A stretch of DNA of 30,961 nt from JBOFDK01 sp051656485 (GTDB taxonomy: Bacteria; Bacillota; Clostridia; Lachnospirales; Cellulosilyticaceae): NCBI GenBank assembly GCA_051656485.1, contig JBOGBZ010000108.1, positions 1-30,961 of the forward strand. The letters run 5' to 3'. Under the pieces are notes generated by a model. That model did no database searches, was not told the origin of the DNA, and worked only from the letters and a program-made list of their open reading frames with translations. Shown piece after piece: positions 1 through 7,744 of the stretch. Within the stretch, counting starts at the first letter, position 1, and each line of letters starts with the position of its first letter. The translations under genes and the position numbers were made by a program.

Positions 1-47
1 CAAACAAGATCATAATCATAGAGAAATGTAAGAGGAGGACATAGGTC

Positions 48-431
48 ATGAGAAAATTTCAAGTAACAGTTAACGGTAATACATATGAGGTAGAAGTAGA
101 AGAAGTAGGTGGAGGATTCCAGACAGCACCTACAAGACCGGTAGCAGCAGCACCAGTGGCAGTAGCACCAGTGGCACAAGCACCAGTAGCACAAGCGGCA
201 GCACCAAGTGCAGCAGTGGCAAATAAAGTCGTAGCACCAATGCCGGGAAAAATTGTAGATGTAAAAGTAAGCGTTGGACAACAAATCAAAGAAGGTGACT
301 TAGTAGCCGTTCTTGAAGCGATGAAAATGGAAAATGAAGTATTTGCTAGTGCATCAGGCACAGTTGCATCTGTAAATGTATCTGCAGGCGCAATGGTTGA
401 AGCTAACGACGTTATTGTAACCATTAACTAA
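48..431 (+). CDS. Biotin carboxyl carrier protein of a Na+-translocating decarboxylase
   Basis: Carries the covalently bound biotin that moves CO2 from the carboxyltransferase (alpha subunit) to the membrane decarboxylase/sodium pump (beta subunit). The 127-residue protein has a short N-terminal beta segment (residues 1-24), an alanine/proline linker of repeated APVA units (about 27-58) and a C-terminal biotinyl domain (60-127). The biotinylation motif EAMKM is at 90-94, so K93 is the acceptor lysine. The ATG follows an AGAGGAGG ribosome site at about 31-38. It lies 36 bp upstream of the beta-subunit gene and the alpha subunit follows, so the carrier is a separate polypeptide here instead of the C-terminal domain of the alpha chain. 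The gamma (oadG-type) membrane anchor would be expected just upstream, outside the window. The domain call is firm; the substrate of the complex is inferred from the alpha subunit. Confidence 0.93.
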   Translation: MRKFQVTVNGNTYEVEVEEVGGGFQTAPTRPVAAAPVAVAPVAQAPVAQAAAPSAAVANKVVAPMPGKIVDVKVSVGQQIKEGDLVAVLEAMKMENEVFASASGTVASVNVSAGAMVEANDVIVTIN

Positions 432-467
432 TAGCTGTACTTAACTCTATAAAGGAGGAACAGAGTG

Positions 468-1634
468 ATGAATATAGGCAGTGTCTTTATGGAGTCAATT
501 CAAGGTTTCTTTGCTGGATCTGGCTTCGCACAACTTGATATAAAGTATGTGGCTATGATTTTACTTGCGTGTGGATTACTTTACTTAGCCATTGCAAAGG
601 GGTTTGAACCTTTACTTCTCGTACCTATTGCATTTGGGATGTTACTTGTTAACTTACCAGGTGTAGGCATTACAGCGCCAGGTGTAATGAATGAGGTGAC
701 AGGGAAGATGGAGCCAGGCGGACTCCTTTACTACATAGGAATGGGAAAAGAGTTAGGGATTTTCCCACCACTGATTTTTATTGGGGTAGGTGCCATGACT
801 GACTTTGGTCCACTTATTGCCAATCCAAAAAGCTTACTTTTAGGAGCAGCAGCACAAATTGGTATTTTCGTAGCATTCTTGGGCGCACTTCTTTTAGGCT
901 TTACAGGTCCAGAAGCAGCATCAATCGGTATTATAGGTGGGGCAGACGGTCCTACCTCGATCTACCTTGCGACAAAGCTTGCGCCAGATTTACTAGGTGC
1001 CATTGCGGTATCGGCTTATTCTTATATGGCCCTTGTACCCGTTATTCAACCACCGATTATGAAGCTTCTCACAACAAAAGAGCAACGTATGGTGAAGATG
1101 GAGCAATTACGTCCCGTATCAAAAGTAGAGAAAGTTGTCTTTCCAATTATCGTAACCATCGCAGTATCACTTCTTTTACCATCAGCAGGAACCCTTATAG
1201 GGATGCTTATGTTTGGTAACTTATTAAAAGAAGTCGCTGCAACCAATAGACTTGCAGATGTAGCAAGCAATGCCATGATGTCTATTATTACTATTTTACT
1301 AGGTTTATCAGTAGGGGCATCTACAAGTGCAGAAAAATTCTTAAATGGTCAAACACTAGGCATCTTAGCACTCGGCTTATTTGCCTTTATTATCGGAACA
1401 TCAGCAGGGGTTCTCTTTGGTCTTGTGATGTACCACTTAAGTGGTAAAAAAGTAAATCCACTTATTGGAGCAGCTGGGGTATCAGCAGTACCAATGGCAG
1501 CACGTGTTGTTCAAAAAGTAGGACAACAAGAATGTCCAACGAACTTCTTACTCATGCATGCAATGGGACCAAACGTAGCAGGGGTTATTGGCTCTGCTAT
1601 TGCTGCAGGGGTATTACTATCAATTTACGGTTAA
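468..1634 (+). CDS. oadB: Sodium ion-translocating decarboxylase, beta subunit
   Basis: Integral membrane subunit that decarboxylates carboxybiotin and couples this to Na+ export. The protein has about nine or ten hydrophobic segments, and the family hallmark GGADGPT is near residues 157-163, with the Asp needed for Na+ coupling. A second conserved stretch, SYSYMALVP followed by IQPP, is near 184-196. Length (about 388 aa) is normal for OadB/GcdB/MmdB. A GTG at 465 and an ATG at 468 are both in frame behind AAAGGAGG (451-458); ATG is chosen because its 9-nt spacing is comfortable, but GTG would add only one residue. It sits between the biotin carrier and alpha-subunit genes in one operon. Beta subunits of oxaloacetate, methylmalonyl-CoA and glutaconyl-CoA decarboxylases cannot be told apart by eye; the symbol follows the alpha subunit. 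Confidence 0.92.
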   Translation: MNIGSVFMESIQGFFAGSGFAQLDIKYVAMILLACGLLYLAIAKGFEPLLLVPIAFGMLLVNLPGVGITAPGVMNEVTGKMEPGGLLYYIGMGKELGIFPPLIFIGVGAMTDFGPLIANPKSLLLGAAAQIGIFVAFLGALLLGFTGPEAASIGIIGGADGPTSIYLATKLAPDLLGAIAVSAYSYMALVPVIQPPIMKLLTTKEQRMVKMEQLRPVSKVEKVVFPIIVTIAVSLLLPSAGTLIGMLMFGNLLKEVAATNRLADVASNAMMSIITILLGLSVGASTSAEKFLNGQTLGILALGLFAFIIGTSAGVLFGLVMYHLSGKKVNPLIGAAGVSAVPMAARVVQKVGQQECPTNFLLMHAMGPNVAGVIGSAIAAGVLLSIYG

Positions 1635-1652
1635 TAAGGGGAGGTTAAACTT

Positions 1653-3065
1653 ATGCTAGAAACAAATGTAAGACCAGTTAAAATAATGGATACAACACTA
1701 CGTGATGCACATCAATCCTTACTTGCAACACGTATGACAACAGAAGAAATGCTACCTATTGCAGCGACAATGGACAAAGCAGGCTTTTATGCTATGGAAG
1801 TATGGGGCGGTGCAACTTTCGATGCATGTCTTCGTTTCTTAAAAGAAGACCCATGGGAAAGACTACGTAAACTCCGTGCAGAAATCAAAAATACAAAACT
1901 TCAAATGCTCTTTAGAGGACAAAATATCTTAGGCTACCGTCACTATGCAGATGATGTGGTAGAATACTTCGTACAAAAAAGTATTGCAAACGGTATTGAT
2001 ATCATCCGTATCTTCGATGCACTTAATGATATGCGTAACCTTCAAACATCAGTAGATGCGACACGTAAAGAAGGCGGACACGCACAAGTTGCCATCTCTT
2101 ATACATTAAGTGATGTCCATACACTTGAGTACTACATCCAACTTGCAAAGCAAATCGAAGAAATGGGTGCACACTCAATCTGTATCAAAGATATGGCGGG
2201 ACTTCTCGTACCATTTGAAGCAGAAAGACTTATTCGTGCATTAAAAACCAATGTAAGCATTCCACTTCAACTTCATACACACTATACAAGTGGTGTGGCA
2301 AGTATGACTTACCTTAAAGCAATAGAGGCAGGCTGTGACATTATCGATACAGCCATGTCACCACTTGCGATGGGTACATCTCAGCCTGCAACAGAAGTTT
2401 TAGTGGAAACATTCAAAGGGACACCTTATGATACAGGCATCAACCAAGAAGTACTGAATGAAGTGACAGAATATTTCAGACCAATGCGTGAGGAAGCACT
2501 CGCAAGTGGCCTTCTTAATACAAAGGTATTAGCAGTAGATATCAATACACTTCGTTACCAAGTACCAGGGGGAATGCTTTCAAACCTTGTATCACAACTT
2601 AAAGAGCAAAAAGCAGAAGATAAGTTCTACGATGTATTAAAAGAAATCCCACGTGTACGTGCAGACTTTGGTTATATCCCACTTGTAACACCAAGTAGTC
2701 AAATTGTAGGGACACAAGCAGTGCTTAACGTACTTGCAGGTGAGCGCTATAAGATGGTATCTAAAGAGTCAAAAGCAGTCGTTCGTGGTGAGTATGGTCA
2801 AACATCTGTACCAATCCAAGACGACGTCATTAAAGCTGTTATTGGCGATGCAGAACGCATCACTTGTCGTCCAGCAGATCTTCTCAAGCCAGAGCTACAT
2901 ACACTTGAAAAAGAAATGCTTATGTATAAACAACAAGATGAAGATATCTTGTCTTATGCATTATTCCCACAAGTTGCAACAGAGTTTTTCAAACATCGCG
3001 AAGCACAGCAAAAGAAAGTAGACCTTACATTGGCAGATACAGAAAACAAAGCTTATCCAGTATAA
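1653..3065 (+). CDS. oadA: Oxaloacetate decarboxylase alpha subunit (carboxyltransferase)
   Basis: Cytoplasmic carboxyltransferase that moves the carboxyl group of oxaloacetate to biotin on the separate carrier protein, giving pyruvate. The N-terminal HMGL-like TIM barrel begins with DTTLRDAHQS at 13-22, with metal ligand D18. The bridging lysine is K179 in CIKDMAG, and the metal histidines are H208 and H210 in LHTH. The conserved PYC/OADA domain follows from about residue 300 to the end. At 470 residues it lacks the C-terminal biotinyl domain of longer OadA proteins, consistent with the stand-alone carrier at 48-431. AAGGGGAGG at 1636-1644 lies 8 nt before the ATG, 18 bp after the beta subunit. 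A hairpin terminator at 3091-3117 ends the operon. The barrel could also serve a transcarboxylase 5S-like role, but the beta subunit next to it makes a sodium-pump decarboxylase the best reading. Confidence 0.92.
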   Translation: MLETNVRPVKIMDTTLRDAHQSLLATRMTTEEMLPIAATMDKAGFYAMEVWGGATFDACLRFLKEDPWERLRKLRAEIKNTKLQMLFRGQNILGYRHYADDVVEYFVQKSIANGIDIIRIFDALNDMRNLQTSVDATRKEGGHAQVAISYTLSDVHTLEYYIQLAKQIEEMGAHSICIKDMAGLLVPFEAERLIRALKTNVSIPLQLHTHYTSGVASMTYLKAIEAGCDIIDTAMSPLAMGTSQPATEVLVETFKGTPYDTGINQEVLNEVTEYFRPMREEALASGLLNTKVLAVDINTLRYQVPGGMLSNLVSQLKEQKAEDKFYDVLKEIPRVRADFGYIPLVTPSSQIVGTQAVLNVLAGERYKMVSKESKAVVRGEYGQTSVPIQDDVIKAVIGDAERITCRPADLLKPELHTLEKEMLMYKQQDEDILSYALFPQVATEFFKHREAQQKKVDLTLADTENKAYPV

Positions 3066-3090
3066 TAAGACAATTTACTGTTTAGAAAGA

Positions 3091-3117
3091 GGGCATCTGT
3101 AAAAAGATGTCCTTTTT
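3091..3117 (+). terminator. Intrinsic terminator of the decarboxylase operon
   Basis: GGGCATCT (3091-3098) pairs with AGATGTCC (3105-3112), 8 bp with one G:U, and is followed by five T residues. It separates the operon from the promoter of the RpiR-type regulator gene. Confidence 0.85.
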
Positions 3118-3151
3118 ATTTGGGTTTATTTGGGGAAATTCCAAAATAACG

Positions 3152-3179
3152 TTGTCAAAAAAAAAATATATTATATAAT
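3152..3179 (+). promoter_or_regulatory. SigA-type promoter of the rpiR-type regulator gene
   Basis: TTGTCA (3152-3157) is followed after 16 bp by a perfect TATAAT (3174-3179). The start of transcription would fall near 3186, inside a palindrome, about 40 bp before the ATG at 3225. Confidence 0.8.
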
Positions 3180-3180
3180 G

Positions 3181-3197
3181 ATACTATGTGATAGTAT
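3181..3197. promoter_or_regulatory. Candidate operator palindrome at the transcription start
   Basis: ATACTAT-GTG-ATAGTAT is a perfect 7-3-7 inverted repeat beginning one base after the -10 box. Its position over the predicted +1 fits a repressor site, most simply autoregulation by the RpiR-family protein encoded just downstream. A short 5' hairpin in the mRNA is the alternative reading. Confidence 0.55.
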
Positions 3198-3224
3198 GAA
3201 TAAACGAACGAGAAGGGACGAATA

Positions 3225-4142
3225 ATGGTCAATAATGATTTAATTCAACGTATTAAAAAAAGCATGCCTAAGCTAAGTAAAGGGCAAAAGCTTATCGCTA
3301 ACTATATTTTAGATCACTATGAAAAAGCGGTATATTTAACAGCAGCAAAGCTAGGAACTATTGTTGGTGTCAGTGAATCAACAGTTGTACGTTTTGCAAA
3401 TGAGTTAGGATATGATGGGTATCCAAAATTCCAAGATGCTTTAGAGGAGTTAGTAAAAAGTAAGCTAACTGCTATGCAACGATTAGAAGTAACAACAGAT
3501 CGTATCGACACTGATCATGTGCTAAGAAGTGTTTTGGAAACGGACGAAGAGAAGATTCGCTATACCCTTGAACATATAGATGAAGAAATATTTGATCGTA
3601 CAGTAGATAAAATCCTTGAAGCGAAGACAATTTATATTTTAGGTGTCAGAAGCTGTGCAGGTCTTGCAAGCTTTTTAGGTTTTTACTTTAATATTATTTT
3701 TCCACATGTAAAAGTGGTAAATACCAATAGTATTAGTGAGATGTTTGAAATTATCCATCGTATAGATGAAAACGATGTAATTATAGGGATTAGCTTCCCA
3801 CGTTATTCAAAGCGCATCTTAAAAGCACTTGAATTTGCACGTGCTCAGAAAGCAACAGTTGTTGCCATTACAGATAGCTACATTTCACCGATTGCACAGT
3901 ATGCACATCATACTTTAATTGGTAGAAGTGAAATGGTTTCTTTCGTTGATTCACTTGTGGCACCATTAAGCATTATCAATGCACTTATTGTAGCCATCAG
4001 CTTAAAGAAACGTTATGAAATTTCATCTAATTTAGAGCATCTCGAAAACATCTGGATGGAATATGAAGTTTATGATGATACAAGAGAGCAAAATAACGGC
4101 TCATCAGAAGCCAACGGAACCAAAAAAGAAAAATATGACTAA
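3225..4142 (+). CDS. RpiR/MurR-family transcriptional regulator with SIS domain
   Basis: A DNA-binding regulator expected to sense a phosphosugar through its SIS domain. Residues 1-77 form the RpiR-type helix-turn-helix domain, with recognition region TAAKLGTIVGVSESTVVRFA at about 39-58. Residues about 128-260 form a SIS domain with ILGVRSCAG near 133-141 and a GISFPRYS stretch near 184-191. The final 20-25 residues are polar and look disordered. The ATG follows AGAAGGGA (3211-3218). The gene has its own promoter and a palindromic candidate operator (3181-3197), and is followed after 38 bp by cmk, with which it may be co-transcribed. No sugar-metabolism gene is adjacent, so the effector and regulon are not visible; control of the neighbouring decarboxylase operon is possible but unsupported. 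Confidence 0.88.
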   Translation: MVNNDLIQRIKKSMPKLSKGQKLIANYILDHYEKAVYLTAAKLGTIVGVSESTVVRFANELGYDGYPKFQDALEELVKSKLTAMQRLEVTTDRIDTDHVLRSVLETDEEKIRYTLEHIDEEIFDRTVDKILEAKTIYILGVRSCAGLASFLGFYFNIIFPHVKVVNTNSISEMFEIIHRIDENDVIIGISFPRYSKRILKALEFARAQKATVVAITDSYISPIAQYAHHTLIGRSEMVSFVDSLVAPLSIINALIVAISLKKRYEISSNLEHLENIWMEYEVYDDTREQNNGSSEANGTKKEKYD

Positions 4143-4180
4143 AGATAGAAAGATTAAATAAGTCATAAAGGGAGACATTT

Positions 4181-4858
4181 ATGAAACAATTTTCAATAGC
4201 CATCGATGGGCCAGCAGGCGCTGGAAAAAGTACCATTGCAAAACAATTAGCTAAAAAACTTCAATGTATCTATATTGATACAGGAGCCATGTATCGTTCA
4301 GTAGGCTACTACTGTATGCAACAAGGCATCGATTATAATGATGAACAAGCAGTGGAAGAAAAGTTAGCTGCTATTCAAATAGATATCACATACAAAGATG
4401 GGACACAGTCTATCGCACTCAATGGTGAAGATGTAAGTACGGCTATTCGTACGCAAGAAGTAGCGACAGCGGCTTCAAAGGTAGCTACCTATAAAAGTGT
4501 CAGAGAAGCTTTAGTAGAGATGCAGCGAAGCCTTGCGAAGCGTCAATCAGTGGTGATGGATGGAAGAGATATCGGTACAGTCGTGCTTCCAGATGCGACT
4601 GTGAAAGTCTTTCTTACAGCATCGGCTTATGAACGTGCAAAGCGCCGTCATTTAGAATACCAAGAAAAAGGGATAAAGGCAGATTTTGATGCATTGCTAA
4701 AAGAAATAGAAGAGCGTGATTACCAAGACTCAAACCGAGCAGTATCACCGCTTAAGCAAGCAGACGATGCAGTATGTATCGATAGTACCACACAATCAAT
4801 CGAAGAAGTCATTGCCAACATAGAGATGTTCATAAGAAAGAAGGAGAATCATGAATAA
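4181..4858 (+). CDS. cmk: Cytidylate kinase
   Basis: Phosphorylates CMP and dCMP to the diphosphates using ATP, in the cytoplasmic pyrimidine nucleotide pathway. The P-loop GPAGAGKST is at residues 10-18, DTGAMYR at about 32-38, and the DGRDIGTVV stretch typical of bacterial Cmk near 127-135, followed by a lid region with several arginines. The 225-residue length is normal for the family. AAAGGGAG at about 4167-4174 precedes the ATG. Its last 8 nt overlap the start of ispH, which implies translational coupling; cmk next to ispH is a common Clostridia and Bacilli arrangement. Confidence 0.96.
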   Translation: MKQFSIAIDGPAGAGKSTIAKQLAKKLQCIYIDTGAMYRSVGYYCMQQGIDYNDEQAVEEKLAAIQIDITYKDGTQSIALNGEDVSTAIRTQEVATAASKVATYKSVREALVEMQRSLAKRQSVVMDGRDIGTVVLPDATVKVFLTASAYERAKRRHLEYQEKGIKADFDALLKEIEERDYQDSNRAVSPLKQADDAVCIDSTTQSIEEVIANIEMFIRKKENHE

Positions 4859-5699
4859 GCCAGAAATCATCGTAGCGCAGACAGCGGGGTTTTGCTTTGG
4901 GGTGAAGCGTGCAGTGAATTTAGCTTTTGACACAGATGTGACAAAACAAACTTATACGTTAGGTCCTATTATTCATAATGATTCTATTATTGAACGTTTA
5001 GCAACAAAAGGCATTGTGTCTATTGAGTCAATAGATGACAAAGCCATCGATACACTTATTATTCGTGCACATGGAGTACCACGTACGGTTTATGATCAAG
5101 CAAAAACCAAAGGCATCCAACTTATAGATGCGACGTGTCCTTATGTGAGAAAGATCCATAAACTTGTGAAAAGCTATGATGAGAAAGGTTATGGCATTAT
5201 CGTAATCGGTGATGCTAACCACCCTGAGATTATAGGGATTAACGGTTGGGCACAAGATAAGTGTTTTATTGTCAAAGACAAAGAAGACTTAATCACACAA
5301 GCATTGCCAAAGGATCAGCAATATTTAATTGTATCGCAAACGACCTATAAAAAAGAAGTCGTAGAAAAAGTGGTGACTTTCTTAGAAGAGGAAGACTATC
5401 AGATCACTTATATTCCTACTATTTGTAGTGCGACCAAAGAACGCCAAGAAGAAGCACAGGCCATCGCAAAAGAAGTGGATGCGATGATTGTTATTGGAAG
5501 TGCCTTTAGTTCCAATACACAGAAGCTTTATGAGATTTGTAAAAACCACTGTGCACAGACTGCCTGTATCCTAGATGATGAAGCATTAAGGGTGGAAATG
5601 GTAGCAGGTGCTTCTAAAATTGGTATTACAGCAGGTGCTTCAACACCACAAGATATCATAGAGAAGGTCATAGAGAAAGTAGTGCAAATAGCTCAGTAA
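4851..5699 (+). CDS. ispH: 4-hydroxy-3-methylbut-2-enyl diphosphate reductase
   Basis: Last enzyme of the MEP pathway, reducing HMBPP to IPP and DMAPP with an iron-sulfur cluster. The three cluster cysteines are visible as C15 (FCFGVKRA), C96 (DATCPYVRK) and C192 (ICSATKERQ). The substrate histidines are likely H42 (IIHN), H74 (RAHGV) and H124 (NHPE). At 282 residues this is the short, stand-alone form. Many Clostridia carry an S1 ribosomal-protein domain fused to or directly after IspH; none is present here, and cheR follows instead. The ATG overlaps the end of cmk by 8 nt, with AAGGAG inside cmk as the ribosome site. Confidence 0.96.
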   Translation: MNKPEIIVAQTAGFCFGVKRAVNLAFDTDVTKQTYTLGPIIHNDSIIERLATKGIVSIESIDDKAIDTLIIRAHGVPRTVYDQAKTKGIQLIDATCPYVRKIHKLVKSYDEKGYGIIVIGDANHPEIIGINGWAQDKCFIVKDKEDLITQALPKDQQYLIVSQTTYKKEVVEKVVTFLEEEDYQITYIPTICSATKERQEEAQAIAKEVDAMIVIGSAFSSNTQKLYEICKNHCAQTACILDDEALRVEMVAGASKIGITAGASTPQDIIEKVIEKVVQIAQ

Positions 5700-5727
5700 G
5701 AACGCTAGACTTTAAGGGGGGAGCTTT

Positions 5728-6495
5728 ATGGATTATACACAATTTAAAGAAGTGTTTTTTAAGTTATCAGCCATTGATTTAAGCGCGTATAAAGAAAATC
5801 AAATGAAGCGTCGTATCGACGCGATGATTCGTAAGCAACAATGTCAAGGATATAGTGATTTTATCGATCTTATCAAAAAAGACAAAGATTGCTACGAAGA
5901 GTTTATGAATTATCTGACCATCAATGTATCCGAGTTTTTTAGAAATCCAATACAGTGGCAGACTTTAGAACAAGAGATTATTCCGACCTTGCTTAAAAAG
6001 AAGCGATCCATCAAAGTGTGGAGTGCGGCATGTTCAACAGGTGATGAACCCTATTCTTTAGTTATGCTTTTATCCAAATTCATGCCACTTAGTCAGATTC
6101 AAGTACTGGCTACGGATATCGATAAAGAGATTTTAGCCCGTGCGAAAAAAGGGCAGTATATCGATAAATACATTGAAAATGTACCAGAGGCATTTAAGAC
6201 CAAGTATTTCAATAAAAAAGATACCATTTATGAAGTGAGTGAGGAAATCAAGAGATGTGTGACCTTTAAAGAGCACAACCTTCTTAAAGACCCTTATCCT
6301 CAAAATATCGATTTGATCGTATGCCGTAATGTACTTATATACTTTACTGAAGAAGCGAAAAATACTATCTACACAAAGTTTAGTGAAGCACTTACTAGTG
6401 AAGGTGTTTTATTCGTCGGAAGTACAGAGCAGATCATTGGTGCACAGAAATACGGTTTAGCACCTTGTCGTGTATTTTTCTATCAAAAACAATAA
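5728..6495 (+). CDS. cheR: Chemotaxis protein methyltransferase CheR
   Basis: Transfers methyl groups from S-adenosylmethionine to glutamates of chemoreceptors. An N-terminal helical CheR domain covers residues 1-70 and ends in TINVSEFFRN (64-73). The SAM-binding motif lies within WSAACSTGDEPYSL at 98-111, the acidic loop ATDID at 128-132, and CRNVLIYF at 199-206. The 255-residue length is typical of the short CheR of Firmicutes, without TPR or response-regulator fusions. The ATG follows AAGGGGGGAG, 28 bp after ispH, so it is probably read from the same transcript. No other chemotaxis gene is in the window. A bidirectional terminator at 6504-6544 ends the unit. Confidence 0.94.
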   Translation: MDYTQFKEVFFKLSAIDLSAYKENQMKRRIDAMIRKQQCQGYSDFIDLIKKDKDCYEEFMNYLTINVSEFFRNPIQWQTLEQEIIPTLLKKKRSIKVWSAACSTGDEPYSLVMLLSKFMPLSQIQVLATDIDKEILARAKKGQYIDKYIENVPEAFKTKYFNKKDTIYEVSEEIKRCVTFKEHNLLKDPYPQNIDLIVCRNVLIYFTEEAKNTIYTKFSEALTSEGVLFVGSTEQIIGAQKYGLAPCRVFFYQKQ

Positions 6496-6503
6496 GCCAA
6501 AAC

Positions 6504-6544
6504 AATAACCCGTGAACGTTTGTTAAAAACGTCCACGGGTTATT
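6504..6544. terminator. Bidirectional terminator between cheR and the convergent nuclease gene
   Basis: AATAACCCGTG (6504-6514) pairs perfectly with CACGGGTTATT (6534-6544), and after one mismatch ACGTT (6516-6520) pairs with AACGT (6528-6532). The right arm also encodes the last codons and stop of the minus-strand gene. Confidence 0.8.
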
Positions 6545-7551
6545 ATTTTGCCTAATGTAGCAAAAAAAGTGTCTTTTGTATAAGTAGTAGGGTCATAAAG
6601 ACAATGGGGTTTACCCACCTCATCTTGCCAAAGTGCATCTGAGGCAGTGGAAAAAATAAACACATCTTCTTTGGTGAGAAAAGCATTTTCCTTAGTAGCC
6701 TTACGTTTGAAGGTGGCAGGAATACACTGTGCCAAGGATTTATGAATGAGCTGGCCATTGACGGCATAATAATCTTTATAAGGAAGAAACTGCTTAAGGG
6801 TCTGCTGACGTGCAGGTAATGTAAGGCTTAATGTAAGGCTAGAGGCGACATAATCCAAAGTGAAATCAGCTAGCTGTACCTGTAAATCAACGGGAAATGT
6901 AAGAGAAGGTACACACGTGCAGTGGACAACGTTGCGTTCACATAAAAATGCGGTGCATGTCTCAGCCGTAAGGGCATTAAGAAAACTATAGAAGTGACAT
7001 AAAGCCACAAGGCTTAGGAGCTCATCGAGGTTATGGGATTTGATAAGTGTTTGATACGTCATTTCCTTTGTTTGTACATACAGTAAGATAATGCGTACCA
7101 GATCTTTTCCCTTAGTCGTGATACTCCGATTGAAATGAATGAGATGCTCTAGCGTTTGGCGGTTTAAGGACATTTCTTTTAAAAGATAGCGCATAAGGGG
7201 TAGTTTCTTTAGGTCTACGTGTTCAAAAAAGAGATGGCTGTGAAGAGGGACTTGCAAAAGTGAACAGCGTGCTTCAAGAAAGCTTAAGTCGAAAGTAGAG
7301 CCACCGTAAGTATAGAGTTTGGGGCAGTCACGAAGGAAGGTCATCACCTCTTTAAGGAGGGTTGTTTCTTCACATAAATCCTCTAACAACCAAAAATGAT
7401 AAAAAAATTTTTCTTCTTTTTTTTCTAAAATACCCACCATCAAAACGGAATGAGTATGTTTACATAATCCTGTTGTTTCGATATCAATAAACCATCCCTC
7501 AGTAAGGGTGGGGTGAAAGAGCGAATGCACAGGTAGTGATTGATAAATCAA
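6523..7551 (-). CDS. RNase H-like DEDD-fold exonuclease-like protein (YprB type)
   Basis: A putative exonuclease domain protein of the RNase_H_2/YprB kind. DIETTG at 23-28 supplies the first two acidic residues (D23, E25). D88 in GGSTFDLSFLEARC supplies the third, and HNLDELLSL near 173-181 the last (D175), so all four acidic positions of a DEDD site appear present. The C-terminal 120 residues match no family I recognise. The start is TTG at 7551: it is the first codon after a usable AAAGGA site 9 nt upstream, and no ATG lies between it and the DIETTG motif. The gene stands alone between a divergent liv promoter and a convergent cheR. Its last codons (ITRGRF and stop) lie inside the shared terminator hairpin. 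Cellular role unknown; YprB is linked by context to RecQ-type helicases elsewhere, but none is seen here. Confidence 0.8.
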   Translation of the reverse strand: MIYQSLPVHSLFHPTLTEGWFIDIETTGLCKHTHSVLMVGILEKKEEKFFYHFWLLEDLCEETTLLKEVMTFLRDCPKLYTYGGSTFDLSFLEARCSLLQVPLHSHLFFEHVDLKKLPLMRYLLKEMSLNRQTLEHLIHFNRSITTKGKDLVRIILLYVQTKEMTYQTLIKSHNLDELLSLVALCHFYSFLNALTAETCTAFLCERNVVHCTCVPSLTFPVDLQVQLADFTLDYVASSLTLSLTLPARQQTLKQFLPYKDYYAVNGQLIHKSLAQCIPATFKRKATKENAFLTKEDVFIFSTASDALWQDEVGKPHCLYDPTTYTKDTFFATLGKIITRGRF

Positions 7552-7578
7552 GGTTTCACATCCTTTCAGTTATAAACT

Positions 7579-7587
7579 ATTGTAGCA
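7579..7587 (-). promoter_or_regulatory. Extended -10 promoter for the nuclease-like gene
   Basis: On the minus strand TGC-TACAAT forms an extended -10 element with no clear -35 hexamer, about 28 bp ahead of the TTG start at 7551. Confidence 0.5.
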
Positions 7588-7653
7588 GAAATCATGTAAA
7601 ATGCGTAGCCAAAAAAATCAAGGTTAACATAAAAAGAAAACACCTTCGTGATG

Positions 7654-7686
7654 AAATGATTTTTAACTTAATAACAAAAATCATTT
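7654..7686. repeat. 11-bp inverted repeat in the liv upstream region
   Basis: AAATGATTTTT (7654-7664) and AAAAATCATTT (7676-7686) are perfect inverted copies 11 nt apart, extendable by a G:U and an A:T pair. No T-run follows, and the element lies 59 bp upstream of the liv -35 box, so a regulator site is more likely than a terminator. Confidence 0.5.
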
Positions 7687-7744
7687 TACATACTATTTAT
7701 TAGCTAAAAACCTATTAAATCAACGAATTACAAATAAATAATTC

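Noticed and set aside
1..47. Possible 3' end of an upstream gene (frame 2 reads KQDHNHREM then stop at 29-31)
   Set aside because: An oadG-type gene would be expected here, but about nine residues are too few to identify it, and other frames also end nearby.
59..424. 121-codon open frame antisense to the biotin carrier gene
   Set aside because: It mirrors the Ala/Pro-rich repeat coding strand, has no ribosome site and is explained by codon bias of the real gene.
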